Shown here: positions 32,861 to 42,530 of the stretch, one piece after another
Numbering within the stretch: position 1 is the first letter of the stretch
Layout of the letters: the number at the start of each line of letters is the position of its first letter
NCBI RefSeq assembly: GCF_024346715.1
Contig: NZ_AP024853.1
Location: 496,001-560,000, forward strand
Length of the DNA: 64,000 bases
Reading direction: 5' to 3'
Source of the DNA: Photobacterium swingsii
GTDB lineage: Bacteria > Pseudomonadota > Gammaproteobacteria > Enterobacterales > Vibrionaceae
Notes under the pieces: model-generated
Databases searched by the model: none
Told to the model about the DNA's origin: nothing
Seen by the model: the letters and a program-made list of their open reading frames with translations, nothing else
Translations under genes and position numbers: made by a program

Positions 32861-33163
32861 CTATAAACTTCGCATCAGCATTTCAAATTCGTCTTCTGCG
32901 CGTTCTATCATGCTCAGCAATTCACGTGCATCATCATTGGCAAGATCTAATGCCCAATGAACTGTGTCATCTTTTTGGCCAGAGCGGCACACTAATTCTG
33001 TATTTTTATTGTGTGTATAAAAACACAGTTGGTCAAAATCAGCTTGATAGTGTTTTGCTTCATCAGGAATATCTACTTCTATCATCCCTGTTGGTATTAT
33101 TTTGATGTCGGCAAATTGCGACTTCTTACCCGACAGTAAAACATGCCTGCTTTCAGCTAACAT
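32861..33163 (-). CDS. Conserved hypothetical protein (100 residues)
   Basis: A soluble protein without signal peptide. The ATG at 33163 is preceded by AGGGGG about 8 nt away. The N-terminal half is predicted beta (SRHVLLSGKKSQFADIKIIPTGMIEVDIP) and the C-terminal part a charged amphipathic helix (DLANDDARELLSMIERAEDEFEMLM). I recognise no domain. It is monocistronic with a clear terminator, supporting a real gene. Confidence 0.65.
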   Translation of the reverse strand: MLAESRHVLLSGKKSQFADIKIIPTGMIEVDIPDEAKHYQADFDQLCFYTHNKNTELVCRSGQKDDTVHWALDLANDDARELLSMIERAEDEFEMLMRSL

Positions 33164-33346
33164 GGTGGTACCCCCTCATTGATACCTTGGTGATTTAAAC
33201 AGCTTGGTATGGCTTGCACTACATAGTGTAGTCAAACACAGCATGTTTAAATTAAAATTCACAAAAAATGCATACTTGCAAATACCAAGTCGAGACAGCC
33301 TTCACCTAAGCATACACCTCGCATTCATCGTCCATTTTTCTTCTAC

Positions 33347-35380
33347 TTACACATCGACGGTTTCTAACACATGACGACGACCTGACTGGCAACCGCATTG
33401 TTCTGAGCAAATAATGCCATTCTGATCGTCTTCTTTCGCACGATACATAGCAGCATCTGCATTTTGAAGTACTTGTTCAATAGACGCGTCATCCGTGCCA
33501 TTTATCACACTAAAGCCAATGCTAGCACCAATATTTAACGTATAGCCTGCAACTTTCATGGGCTCACTGATTGCAGTAGAGACTCGCTCTGCTGCTAATA
33601 AGCCCTCTTGCGACGAATGAATCGCATCAACTAAGATGACAAACTCATCCCCTGCTAAACGTGCAACAAAATCGTTTTCTCGTACACTCTCTTCCATACG
33701 ATTCGCCACAACTTTGAGTACTTCATCGCCAACATGATGTCCATAGGTATCATTTACAGGTTTAAACCCGTCTAAATCAATATACAAGACAGCAAATAGC
33801 GTGTTGTTCGCGCGATAGTCTTGCGTTTTCTCTTCTAATACATCAAATAAACGCTTACGGTTCGCCAGCCCTGTTAACGCATCATGGTGAGCCAAGTATT
33901 CCAGCTGTTCTATTTCTTTTTTATGACTTAAATCCGTTATCGACATTACTATCTGAGCAGTTTCACCACTATTACTATTGATCACATTCGCGCGCACTTC
34001 TAATGGGATCATAGTGCCATCTTTATGCTTTTCTAGAATCTCACCACGCCAACGACCACCACCGCTTTCAATGGTATGACGGATTTCTTCGAAGTATTCA
34101 ATTTCTAGGAAGTCGTTAATCTTCTCGCCCATCAATTCATCAATGCTGTACCCCATGATCGAGGATAATGATGGGTTTATCATTTGAACCCTTCCTTCAT
34201 AATCGATCACTATGATACCTTCACGACTCTGTTCAAAAATACGTGCAGCCAAACGTTGTTGTTTCTCTGCTAAGTATTTTTGCGTCACTTCTTCTATAGC
34301 AATCAGCACTTGATGGCGTTCAACCAAAGGACGCGCTTTTACACTGTAGTAATGTGGCTGCTCTGCCACATCATTAACTTTCACTATTTTTTCGAACGTC
34401 TTACCCTTCAAGCTCAACACTTGGTTTAGCGCATCGTTATGTATATCCCAAAAGCCCGAATTCATAATTTCATGCAATGTAAGGCCGCGAATATCACCAG
34501 ATACACATTTAAAAATATTGCCACATGCACTATTCGCCAACACAATACGTCCGTGACGATCAAGCACTAATAACGCATGCTGCACTGTTGATATCACATC
34601 ATCAGCAAAGGCTTTTTCACTTGCAACTTGTTCGATTGATGCTGAAATCTGCTCATCACGCTCATCCAAGTTATCAAGCATATCGTTGAAACATTTCACT
34701 AAGCTGCCAATTTCGTCGTCAGCATGTACAACAGGGCGTTGCTTAATCTTCCGGATCTTAGTCAGGCTTTGCATTGCACAACTTAAACTTTCTACTGGTC
34801 GAACAACCCAAACTTGTAACTGCCTTAATAAGAAGTAGCGCAGCAAAAACATGGGGAACAGCAATATAAAGCAAAAACGCAGTACAGCTTGCTTCGCTTG
34901 GTGAAGCTCTTCCAATGAGATACCAATATTCATTATTGCGACATTAATATCTGCAACGAATACAGGGATCGAAATATAAAGAAATTCAGAACCAAAATAA
35001 TGATCGAAATTTGTTTTACTTAATACCGAAAAACTGTCTTCCACATCAATGTTCTGATTGTCCTCAACAGAACGGCGATAGCTCGCGAATACAGTGCCGT
35101 CGGTTTTAATCACATCAACGTGATAAACCATATTATCGGCCTGAAATGCAGATAATATTTCTTCGCCGCTCAGGGGATCATCAAATAATAACGCGGCTTT
35201 TAAATTAATGACGACTCCTTTTCCCAAGATAAAGGAACGAGCCAACAAATTATCTTTCTCTGTTTTGAATACAGAAAAAACACTGAATATACTAAAAGCA
35301 CAGAAAATAAAAATCAGAATAGCACTGACCGGTATCGTCATTTTCCGGCGGATCGATAAATTCTTAAAAAAGCTAATCAT
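33347..35380 (-). CDS. Membrane diguanylate cyclase with HAMP and two PAS domains
   Basis: 677 residues. TM1 (about 15-38), a periplasmic sensor of about 115 residues, TM2 (about 165-185), HAMP (about 190-240), two PAS domains (about 262-370 and 380-495; VDYEGRVQMINPSLSSIMGYS is the second) and a GGDEF domain (about 505-660). The signature reads RLAGDEFVIL, one residue off GGDEF but within the range of active enzymes, and an I-site RxxD (RENDFVARL) lies 5 residues before it. No EAL domain. Its start overlaps the yfiR-like gene by 8 bp, pairing a periplasmic inhibitor with its cyclase as in YfiN/YfiR. Confidence 0.92.
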   Translation of the reverse strand: MISFFKNLSIRRKMTIPVSAILIFIFCAFSIFSVFSVFKTEKDNLLARSFILGKGVVINLKAALLFDDPLSGEEILSAFQADNMVYHVDVIKTDGTVFASYRRSVEDNQNIDVEDSFSVLSKTNFDHYFGSEFLYISIPVFVADINVAIMNIGISLEELHQAKQAVLRFCFILLFPMFLLRYFLLRQLQVWVVRPVESLSCAMQSLTKIRKIKQRPVVHADDEIGSLVKCFNDMLDNLDERDEQISASIEQVASEKAFADDVISTVQHALLVLDRHGRIVLANSACGNIFKCVSGDIRGLTLHEIMNSGFWDIHNDALNQVLSLKGKTFEKIVKVNDVAEQPHYYSVKARPLVERHQVLIAIEEVTQKYLAEKQQRLAARIFEQSREGIIVIDYEGRVQMINPSLSSIMGYSIDELMGEKINDFLEIEYFEEIRHTIESGGGRWRGEILEKHKDGTMIPLEVRANVINSNSGETAQIVMSITDLSHKKEIEQLEYLAHHDALTGLANRKRLFDVLEEKTQDYRANNTLFAVLYIDLDGFKPVNDTYGHHVGDEVLKVVANRMEESVRENDFVARLAGDEFVILVDAIHSSQEGLLAAERVSTAISEPMKVAGYTLNIGASIGFSVINGTDDASIEQVLQNADAAMYRAKEDDQNGIICSEQCGCQSGRRHVLETVDV

Positions 35381-35903
35381 GTTCTACCCCCTGCGGCGTA
35401 GAAATTATCTTAGAAATACGCAACAACTGAGAACGAATCGTTATATTATTTTTAGCGACATTATCGACGTTAATGACAGGCACAATTCGCCCCGATTTTT
35501 CTCGAAACTCAACCATCCCCATCGATTCAGAAAATGCTCGTTCATCACTCACAGTGACCAAGCCTAACCTGTCGATCTTCAATTCACCGAGACGACAACT
35601 TTCAGGCGTTAAATACACAAGCTGGCAATCATCAAGCTCTTCTTGATTATTAACTTGACGAAAGACAACGGGAATGTTTCGCACTTGATGTTGAACCAAA
35701 ATACTTTCCAGCAGATTGGTTACTTGGTTGTTACCAATAACACAATAATTTATTTGCTTCAGAGAAGACTCTTGAGGCCAATGAATAAAATTAGCAAAAC
35801 GTACTATATATACCGCTTTTACTTTATCAGGGTTGAATGTTACACCAGCGCTTGCTGACATACACATCAGCAATGAGAAAGCACTGAGCAGTACTCGTTT
35901 CAT
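35373..35903 (-). CDS. YfiR-family periplasmic regulator (DUF4154)
   Basis: 176 residues from the ATG at 35903, which overlaps the TonB-receptor stop by 1 bp (TAATG). Signal peptide MKRVLLSAFSLLMCMSASA, then the YfiR core: VKAVYIVRFANFIHWPQES, CVIGNNQV, CQLVYLTPESC, TVSDERAFSESMGMVEFREKSGRIVPVINVDNV. YfiR binds the periplasmic domain of a partner diguanylate cyclase and holds it inactive until released by redox or envelope stress (known from Pseudomonas). Here the likely partner is the cyclase encoded immediately downstream. Confidence 0.9.
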   Translation of the reverse strand: MKRVLLSAFSLLMCMSASAGVTFNPDKVKAVYIVRFANFIHWPQESSLKQINYCVIGNNQVTNLLESILVQHQVRNIPVVFRQVNNQEELDDCQLVYLTPESCRLGELKIDRLGLVTVSDERAFSESMGMVEFREKSGRIVPVINVDNVAKNNITIRSQLLRISKIISTPQGVEHD

Positions 35904-38029
35904 TATTCCATCACCCAAACTGCTTTTAGATAGACCTGACGCTCAAGCTCGTAAGCAGCTCTGCGGTTAGATTCATAGTAAGGTTTTGTGTTAAAAATAC
36001 CATCAACAAGTAATTCAATTCGAGGCCAATCACGCTTTTGCTGCCAAGCTAAGCGCGCATCAAGCGTTGAAATAGTATCCCAGCCAAGATCCTCACTACC
36101 GCTATCATTACCTTGAATATATTTGTACATCATGTCGAACTGCACGCTATCCGTTACATCCCACATCGTGTGTGCACTGGCGATATGATTTGGTTGCGGC
36201 TCTTCCTGCTTAGCCCTCGAATGATCAAGACAAACATCACTGTCATTACAAGCGGCTAATACTTGATGGTAGGCATAGTTCACATTCACTCTAAAATTAG
36301 ACGCCGGCTGCCAAAATACAGCCAGTTCAGCTCCCCATGTTTGCGCTTTAATATCATCAATATACTGATACATATCTATTGATTCAGGCGTTGACTCCCA
36401 AGGTGCTGGGCCCCAAGGGTCGGTGCTGATGTCAATCGGTGGCATAGGTTGCGTATTATCTTTACCGATACCGCGAATATTTTCATATTGGCTATAGAAA
36501 AGCGTCGTACTGGTACTAAACGCATTCGACAAAAAGTAGCGATGACCAAGATCAAACGTGGTTACCGCTTCCGTTTTTAGGTTTTCACTACCGCGTACAA
36601 TCGTCGATGTATCTTGATAGTTGTTCTGCGTTATTTGCTCAACTGAAAGATCAACCACTGTCGACGCGGTATCAATGATCGAAGGTGTGACAACAGCACG
36701 ACCCAGGCCCGTCCAAAATTGATGTTGAGAAGAATAATCGTAAGATATGCGAGCCTGAGGCAAGAATTCGTAGCGGTCAACTAAGCCAAAATATTCAACT
36801 TTAAGACCAAGATATGTCGTTACCTTATCCGTTACCGCGGTTTCTAATTGTGAATACATATTATAGGTGTCGTAACTCGACACCTGATCTTTATAGAGGT
36901 GTGTTCGCGTGCCCTTTCTAAACTCTGTAGGCGCTAACGTTAAGAAGGGTAAGACTTCTGTTTGTGTAAAGCGAGCACCGCCTCCTATTGTTAGCTCACT
37001 CGCCGCAAGCACTGGTAAACGGTAGTAAACATCGAGATCCCAGTTACGATAATTCCCTTTAAAGTATTCATAATCCAATTTGTGATTATCAGCCCACACA
37101 TTTACGCTTAACACACCCGTAGCAATTTCAGTGTCGTAATTCACCATACCGAACAAACCACGGCTGTTTTCATCATATACTTCAGGGGCTAGCGCAATAT
37201 TCACAAAGTGAACCGTTTCTATTTCAGTGTGTATATCTGTGTTATAGCCACCAAATTGAACGGTTAACTCACTGTCATAAGTCGACCGATCAACACGCAT
37301 GTTGATGTTATAGTTACGGAAGTCTCCTTCCTCGCCAACCGCATAGTCCGAACGCATGCCACTCACAGAAATTCGTGCATCTGTTTTGTCATTAATTGCA
37401 CTGCCCAAGCGCAGTTTAACGTCTTGGTGATTGGCGCCGCCCACTGTTGTCTCGGTATACAAACCTAAAGTCTCATCAGCATTCTTGCTAATGATATTCA
37501 CGACCCCATTTGCTGCATTCCCGCCCCACATTGTGCCTGCCGGACCAAGTAAAACCTCAATACGATCTATATCTGCCATCATTATCTGCGCGTTTTCCCA
37601 AATAACGCCAGATGTCATAGGGTTAAAAATACTGCGCCCATCAATTGAGACTAACAGTTTGTTAAAAAGCATTTCGTTAGCACCGCGCGCAGAAACCGCC
37701 CAATTGTTTTCTGAAAGGCGTGCAACATGCATCCCTGGCACAAGCGACAAAGCTTCTGGTATTGTTCGGGCCCCTGAACGGCGGATCTGCTCGGCAGTAA
37801 TAACATGAACCGCTGCGGGTACTTTATTGAGCGATTGCTCTTTTTTTGCGACTGAGGTTAATGTCACCGATGCGCGAGATAAATCTTCTAATGACATATC
37901 CATTAATGTTTCAAGTTCCGCCGATGCATTAACAGGAGAACTTAATAAGATATAGCTCGTTGGCAACAAGAAAGAATGAACCAGTTTCTTGGCTGTAATA
38001 GCTTGGGTTATATTCGAAAATTTTTTCAC
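35903..38029 (-). CDS. TonB-dependent outer-membrane receptor
   Basis: 708 residues, GTG start with AAGAAG upstream. Signal peptide, then SLEDLSRASVTLTSVAKKEQSLNKVPAAVHVITAEQIRRSG leading into the plug domain (TIPEALSLVPGMHVAR, IEVLLGPAGTMWGGNAANGVVNIISK) and a C-terminal beta barrel ending with an aromatic-containing strand (YLKAVWVME). It is the first gene of a coupled operon with YfiR and a diguanylate cyclase. No Fur box is evident upstream, so the ligand need not be an iron chelate; it may act partly as a sensor. Confidence 0.9.
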   Translation of the reverse strand: MKKFSNITQAITAKKLVHSFLLPTSYILLSSPVNASAELETLMDMSLEDLSRASVTLTSVAKKEQSLNKVPAAVHVITAEQIRRSGARTIPEALSLVPGMHVARLSENNWAVSARGANEMLFNKLLVSIDGRSIFNPMTSGVIWENAQIMMADIDRIEVLLGPAGTMWGGNAANGVVNIISKNADETLGLYTETTVGGANHQDVKLRLGSAINDKTDARISVSGMRSDYAVGEEGDFRNYNINMRVDRSTYDSELTVQFGGYNTDIHTEIETVHFVNIALAPEVYDENSRGLFGMVNYDTEIATGVLSVNVWADNHKLDYEYFKGNYRNWDLDVYYRLPVLAASELTIGGGARFTQTEVLPFLTLAPTEFRKGTRTHLYKDQVSSYDTYNMYSQLETAVTDKVTTYLGLKVEYFGLVDRYEFLPQARISYDYSSQHQFWTGLGRAVVTPSIIDTASTVVDLSVEQITQNNYQDTSTIVRGSENLKTEAVTTFDLGHRYFLSNAFSTSTTLFYSQYENIRGIGKDNTQPMPPIDISTDPWGPAPWESTPESIDMYQYIDDIKAQTWGAELAVFWQPASNFRVNVNYAYHQVLAACNDSDVCLDHSRAKQEEPQPNHIASAHTMWDVTDSVQFDMMYKYIQGNDSGSEDLGWDTISTLDARLAWQQKRDWPRIELLVDGIFNTKPYYESNRRAAYELERQVYLKAVWVME

Positions 38030-38418
38030 AGTAACTTCTTGTTCATGACTGCTTTTTATAATTAATCATTTGCAGCGTTTATAATATTTTTTTGTCTTAC
38101 TTTGTTATTGTACCAATGTTCAAGACTTGGTATCCAGACATACAGGTGAACTTTTAACCAGCGCACATGCGATTTATGTGCATATATACATAAGCAACTA
38201 ATTTTAAAGAGCTTTAATTTTATTGAATGTCCCATTAATTTAGCTGTTTTATATATATAGTTTGTACCAAATGATTAAAAGTCGACCACTTAAAACCGAA
38301 GGGAGTTTATTTACAAAATACTCAGAGGGAATAAAGGCTTAGTAGGAAATGTATAATGTTTGTTCGAATTGAAAAATAAGCGCCTAATTTTAAAAATCAG
38401 GCGCTGATCTATAAAGGA
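38030..38418. other. Non-coding AT-rich stretch upstream of the TonB-receptor operon
   Basis: 389 bp very rich in A and T. It holds the promoter of the TonB-receptor operon (not resolved) and, at its far end, the nhaD terminator. I see no Fur box, ORF or RNA gene. Confidence 0.45.
38379..38405 (-). terminator. Terminator of nhaD
   Basis: AGCGCCT and AGGCGCT arms with partly paired AT-rich inner sequence; on the reverse strand it is followed by TATTTTTC. Located about 15 bp after the nhaD stop. Confidence 0.75.
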
Positions 38419-39846
38419 TTAAAATGAATTAACATTTAGTAATAGGTGCATAATTATACTCGCAATATAACCAAGTGCGATAACAGGCATCCATTTTAAA
38501 TGACCAAAGAATGTATACTTACCATGTGCAGCGCCCATTAGTGCCACCCCAGCAGCAGAGCCAACCGATAATAAACTACCACCCACACCAGCAGTTAACG
38601 TCACCAACAACCAATTACCTAAGGTCATTTCTGGGTTCATGGTTAAAACAGCAAACATCACAGGAATATTATCAACAATAGCTGAGAGTATGCCGACCAT
38701 ACTGTTTGCCATGATAGGATCCCACTGGGTGTACAGCACTTCAGATACAACGCCTAAATACCCTATTAGACTTAAACCGCCTACGCACATCACGACACCA
38801 TAGAAGAAAAGTAAGGTATCCCATTCGGCATGCGACACACGTCGGAAAACATCAAAGGGCACAACAGAACCTATTCGCTTCAAAGCTTCTTCATCATTAT
38901 TAGCCTCGGCAATAGCCCTTTTTTTCGCTAACGAGCCTGGCAGCGTCTTGCGCAAGAAGTAGCCAAAAAATTGCAAATACGCAAGTCCCATCATCATTCC
39001 CATTACTGGTGGGAAATGGAAGAAACCATGGAAAGCAACGGCTGTCGTGATCGTTAGCAAGAAGAAGAACACGATGCGCCTTGCCCCACGTTTAAGTTCA
39101 ACATGCTCACAAATCGTATCTGGTTGCGTTTTGGGTACAAAAAACGACATGATCACAGCAGGTATCAGGTAATTGGCGACAGAAGGGATAAACAATAAAA
39201 GGAATTCATTAAATGATGCATGCCCAGCCTGCCACACCATCAAGGTTGTTATGTCCCCAAATGGACTGAACGCTCCCCCAGCATTCGCTGCCACAACAAT
39301 ATTCACACATGCAATATTGATAAACTTAATATTGCTACCACCGACTTTCATTACAACCGCACACATTAAGAGTGCTGTTGTTAAGTTGTCGGCAATAGGG
39401 GAAATGAAGAATGACAGAATACCGGTTAACCAAAATAAAGTACGGTAGTTAAAACCTTTACTCACCATCCAAGCTTGTAGCGCATCAAACAAGCGCCGCT
39501 CTTCCATCGCGCTGATATACGTCATCGCCACCAGCAAGAAAAGTAACAATTCCGCATATTCGAGCAAGTTATGCTCTAATGCTTGCTTAGCAAGCTCTGT
39601 TTGACCATTTTGCTGAAAAACATAACCTATCATCATCCAGATCATGCCAGCGGCTAACAATACAGGCTTAGATTTTCGAAGTTGTAAATACTCCTCCCCC
39701 ATAACTAAACAATACGCAATGGCAAAAATCACCAAAGATGCATAACCAATATTGGAATGTGTCAGGTCAATAACCGTTCCACTTGCAAACGTCAGAGGAG
39801 CAAAGAATAAAAGCCCCACCGCAAGTGAAAGTTGACGAATGTTCAT
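38419..39846 (-). CDS. nhaD: Na+/H+ antiporter NhaD
   Basis: 475 residues from the ATG at 39846 (GGAG 11 nt upstream; the TTG at 39855 is too close to that site). N-terminal hydrophobic leader (MNIRQLSLAVGLLFFAPLTFA), then about 12 TM helices of the IT superfamily. Conserved NhaD blocks: FFISPIADNLTTALLMCAVVMKVG, CVNIVVAANAGGAFSPFGDITTLMVWQAGH and SAIVDNIPVMFAVLTM. It exports Na+ and Li+ in exchange for protons at alkaline pH in halophilic Vibrio relatives. Monocistronic; a GATAACA/TGTTATC hairpin lies in its leader near 39872. Confidence 0.93.
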   Translation of the reverse strand: MNIRQLSLAVGLLFFAPLTFASGTVIDLTHSNIGYASLVIFAIAYCLVMGEEYLQLRKSKPVLLAAGMIWMMIGYVFQQNGQTELAKQALEHNLLEYAELLLFLLVAMTYISAMEERRLFDALQAWMVSKGFNYRTLFWLTGILSFFISPIADNLTTALLMCAVVMKVGGSNIKFINIACVNIVVAANAGGAFSPFGDITTLMVWQAGHASFNEFLLLFIPSVANYLIPAVIMSFFVPKTQPDTICEHVELKRGARRIVFFFLLTITTAVAFHGFFHFPPVMGMMMGLAYLQFFGYFLRKTLPGSLAKKRAIAEANNDEEALKRIGSVVPFDVFRRVSHAEWDTLLFFYGVVMCVGGLSLIGYLGVVSEVLYTQWDPIMANSMVGILSAIVDNIPVMFAVLTMNPEMTLGNWLLVTLTAGVGGSLLSVGSAAGVALMGAAHGKYTFFGHLKWMPVIALGYIASIIMHLLLNVNSF

Positions 39847-40084
39847 AGTACGCAAAACTCCCTAATGCTTTATGAGATAACAACCCTGTTATCCGTTAAT
39901 CAAAAATAAAGTTATGAATCAAAATTATAAAGTTCACACTATAGATGGCTTAACAAAAAACTACTGTGAACAACATCGTAACGCGGCAAATTTAATAACA
40001 TTTAATCAACAATATTTTAATGTAACACGTTAATAAACTTTGCTAGCTGAATCACTTATTGCAAAATCACGCTTTACATTAGTT

Positions 40085-40103
40085 GATAATGATAATAGTT
40101 TTC
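40085..40103. promoter_or_regulatory. Fur-box-like site before the ABC ATPase operon
   Basis: GATAATGATAATAGTTTTC matches the Fur 19-mer GATAATGATAATCATTATC at 16 of 19 positions, including an unbroken GATAATGATAAT. It is centred about 50 bp before the ATG of the ABC ATPase at 40145, where an iron-loaded Fur repressor would block transcription. Confidence 0.6.
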
Positions 40104-40144
40104 AATCAAGGTTATTTCGTATTGAGAATTATCAGGAGAAAGAC

Positions 40145-40990
40145 ATGGAACAAGCTTTCCACCCTAACCCACTTGTTAAAGTTCGAGACCTTGAAGTTAC
40201 CTATGTAACGGATAATGGCGACTTTCAAGCCGTTAAACGCGTCAGTTTTGATGTAGGGAAAAGTGAGATATTCGGTTTAGCAGGTGAATCAGGCTGTGGA
40301 AAAAGTACCATCGCTTTCGCCATTAATCGCTTACATAAGCCACCTGCGCTAATCACAAATGGTTCTATTAATTTTCAAGGGCGCGATCTACTTTCTCTAA
40401 CTGAGACTGAAATGGGCGTGGTACGTTGGAAAGAAATCGCCATGGTCTTTCAAAGTGCCATGAACTCGTTGAATCCAGTGATCCCTGTTCAGGAACAATT
40501 TGCTGATGTGATGCGTCACCACCTTGGTTACAGTAATGCGCAAGCAAAAGAGCGGGCAGAAAAACTGCTCGATTTAGTCAACATTCCGCGTGAACGCTTG
40601 TCGGAATACCCCCACCAATTTAGTGGCGGTATGCGCCAGCGTTTAGTCATCGCTATCGCGCTATGTCTCAATCCGAAATTAATCATTATGGACGAACCAA
40701 CCACAGCACTCGATGTTGTTGTCCAGCGCGAGATCTTGCAACAAATATACCAACTTCGGAATGAATTCGATTTCTCGGTGCTCTTCATCACCCATGATCT
40801 CGCTCTTATGAGCCAGCTCTGTAATCGCATTGCTGTTATGCGACACGGCGAAATCGTTGAAGTGAACACATCAAAAGAAATCCGCAATAACCCACAACAC
40901 CCATACACTCAAAAACTTTGGGCCTCTTTCCCGAATATTCATGAAGAAGCAGCCCAACCAATCAATGTATCTCAGGAGATAGGCGCATGA
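40145..40990 (+). CDS. ABC transporter ATP-binding protein, peptide/chitobiose type (DppD/OppD-like)
   Basis: 281 residues. The start is the ATG at 40145, with CAGGAGAAAGAC upstream; the frame opens further back but without a start signal. Walker A GLAGESGCGKSTIAF, Q-loop MVFQSAMNSLNPV, ABC signature QFSGGMRQRLVIA, Walker B LIIMDEPTTALD and the H-loop ITHDLALM are all intact. The motifs fit the Opp/Dpp family and recall the (GlcNAc)2 transporter ATPases of Vibrio. It ends in a 4-bp ATGA overlap with the next ATPase. No permease or binding protein is nearby. Confidence 0.9.
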   Translation: MEQAFHPNPLVKVRDLEVTYVTDNGDFQAVKRVSFDVGKSEIFGLAGESGCGKSTIAFAINRLHKPPALITNGSINFQGRDLLSLTETEMGVVRWKEIAMVFQSAMNSLNPVIPVQEQFADVMRHHLGYSNAQAKERAEKLLDLVNIPRERLSEYPHQFSGGMRQRLVIAIALCLNPKLIIMDEPTTALDVVVQREILQQIYQLRNEFDFSVLFITHDLALMSQLCNRIAVMRHGEIVEVNTSKEIRNNPQHPYTQKLWASFPNIHEEAAQPINVSQEIGA

Positions 40991-41994
40991 GTCAGGTTAT
41001 AGCAGGCAATTCATCAAACCATGACGAACAACCTATTATTGAAGTGAAAAACATCACTAAAGAGTTTATCGCGGGTGGTGGTTTCGGAAGTTCTGAGATA
41101 TTCCGCGCGCTTGATGATATTAGTTTCAATCTATACAAAGGCCGAACCCTTGCATTAGTGGGAGAGTCGGGCTGTGGCAAAAGTACCTGCGCTCGCTTAA
41201 TTACCAAAGTGCATGATGTCACCGATGGTGAAATCCTATTTAAAGGACAAAATATCCAATCCTTACAATCACGAAAAGATATTTTAGATTATCGGGGCAA
41301 AGTTCAAATGATCTTCCAAGACCCATTTGGCTCGTTAAACCCAACACATACTATTAAGCACCACCTAACCCGTCCACTCATGATCCACAACCAAGTTGCC
41401 AATCAAAGTGAAGTGGAAGATCGCTTAAAAGAGCTACTTGATTTAGTCGAATTGCCTTATTCAGATTTAGAGAAGTATCCCCACCAGCTCAGTGGTGGGC
41501 AACGTCAACGTATCAATCTAGCACGCGCCATTGCTGTAGGTGCTGAAGTGATTTTAGCCGATGAACCAACCTCCATGCTTGATGTTTCGATCCGCTTAGG
41601 TGTGCTGAACCTAATGAAAGAAATGAAAGATAAAATGGGGATAGGTTTCTTATACATCACGCATGATTTAGCAACTGCGCACTATGTCGCGGAAGAAACA
41701 GCAGTTATGTACCGCGGCCGTATTGTTGAGTGGGGTGACACTCGGAGTATTTTACGAAACCCTCAGCACCCATATACTCGTCTATTAATCTCTGCCGTTC
41801 CTGACCCAGATTTACCTTTCCATCAATTACTCGAATCAGAGCCCGATTACTCAGTCAGTGCAGATAAGATTCGTCAGCTAAGCTTGAAGTCAGTAGAAGG
41901 ATTCCAAAAAGTTGGCGATAACCATTATGTGGCCAACTGGGATGCAGCACAAATACCCACTTCAGCCCACACAGACAAGGAGCAGGTTGCATGA
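40987..41994 (+). CDS. ABC transporter ATP-binding protein (DppF/OppF-like)
   Basis: 335 residues. Walker A LVGESGCGKSTCAR, Q-loop MIFQDPFGSLNPT, signature QLSGGQRQRINLARAIA, Walker B VILADEPTSMLD, H-loop ITHDLATAHY, and the Opp-type C-terminal extension (NPQHPYTRLLISAVPDPD). The C-terminal 50 residues after that are less conserved. It overlaps the upstream ATPase and the downstream 164-residue gene by 4 bp each, giving a tightly coupled three-gene unit. The two ATPases are expected to form a heterodimer serving permeases encoded elsewhere. Confidence 0.9.
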   Translation: MSQVIAGNSSNHDEQPIIEVKNITKEFIAGGGFGSSEIFRALDDISFNLYKGRTLALVGESGCGKSTCARLITKVHDVTDGEILFKGQNIQSLQSRKDILDYRGKVQMIFQDPFGSLNPTHTIKHHLTRPLMIHNQVANQSEVEDRLKELLDLVELPYSDLEKYPHQLSGGQRQRINLARAIAVGAEVILADEPTSMLDVSIRLGVLNLMKEMKDKMGIGFLYITHDLATAHYVAEETAVMYRGRIVEWGDTRSILRNPQHPYTRLLISAVPDPDLPFHQLLESEPDYSVSADKIRQLSLKSVEGFQKVGDNHYVANWDAAQIPTSAHTDKEQVA

Positions 41995-42485
41995 CAGAAC
42001 TCCACACTTGGTTAGAAAATATCAAGGTATGGTACCAGACTCCACCACCGCCCCAGCAGCGGGATATCCAAACGCTGATCGATGCACTTAATCATGCACC
42101 CGATATCATTTTCACCGATGTGAGTTGTGAAGTGCACAACGAAGCACTCGCCTACTGGCTGGATGCTTGTCAGCGCTTAAGCTTTTATTATCAGGATCTA
42201 CCTGACATAGATAAAGCCTTTAGTTATAAGCAATTCGGCTATGCGAAGCTACAAAGCATGATTTGTGAACAAACGCTTGAGCCTGATTTAAAGCGGTGGT
42301 GTTTGAAAAAGCTCGACCGAATGATTGTAGGTATGATGGAGTTTTGTCAGAAGCAAAACACTCAACAATGGCAGGATGAAAGCACGCAGATCATTAACCT
42401 TCATGTCGCTTTTATGGAAGGACAAAATAACCTCAACCTCTCTTACGAATCCTTGGTGAAAAAAGACAATTACGCTTCTTTATAA
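41991..42485 (+). CDS. Hypothetical protein coupled to the ABC ATPase pair
   Basis: 164 residues, cytoplasmic, mostly helical, with many aromatic residues and Cys (LKRWCLKKLDRMIVGMMEFCQKQ). The ATG overlaps the stop of the ATPase gene (ATGA), so the stoichiometry is linked. No domain is recognised and it shares nothing visible with ABC permeases or binding proteins. A regulator or assembly factor of the transporter is a guess from position only. Confidence 0.65.
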   Translation: MTELHTWLENIKVWYQTPPPPQQRDIQTLIDALNHAPDIIFTDVSCEVHNEALAYWLDACQRLSFYYQDLPDIDKAFSYKQFGYAKLQSMICEQTLEPDLKRWCLKKLDRMIVGMMEFCQKQNTQQWQDESTQIINLHVAFMEGQNNLNLSYESLVKKDNYASL

Positions 42486-42493
42486 CGCCTATT

Positions 42494-42530
42494 TCGGCTG
42501 GCCATGTGTCACTACCAAATGGCTAGCCGA
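42494..42530 (+). terminator. Possible terminator after the ABC operon
   Basis: TCGGCTGGCCAT and ATGGCTAGCCGA can pair over 12 bp with one mismatch around a 13-nt loop, 9 bp after the stop. No T run follows, so it may be a weak or Rho-assisted end. Confidence 0.4.
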
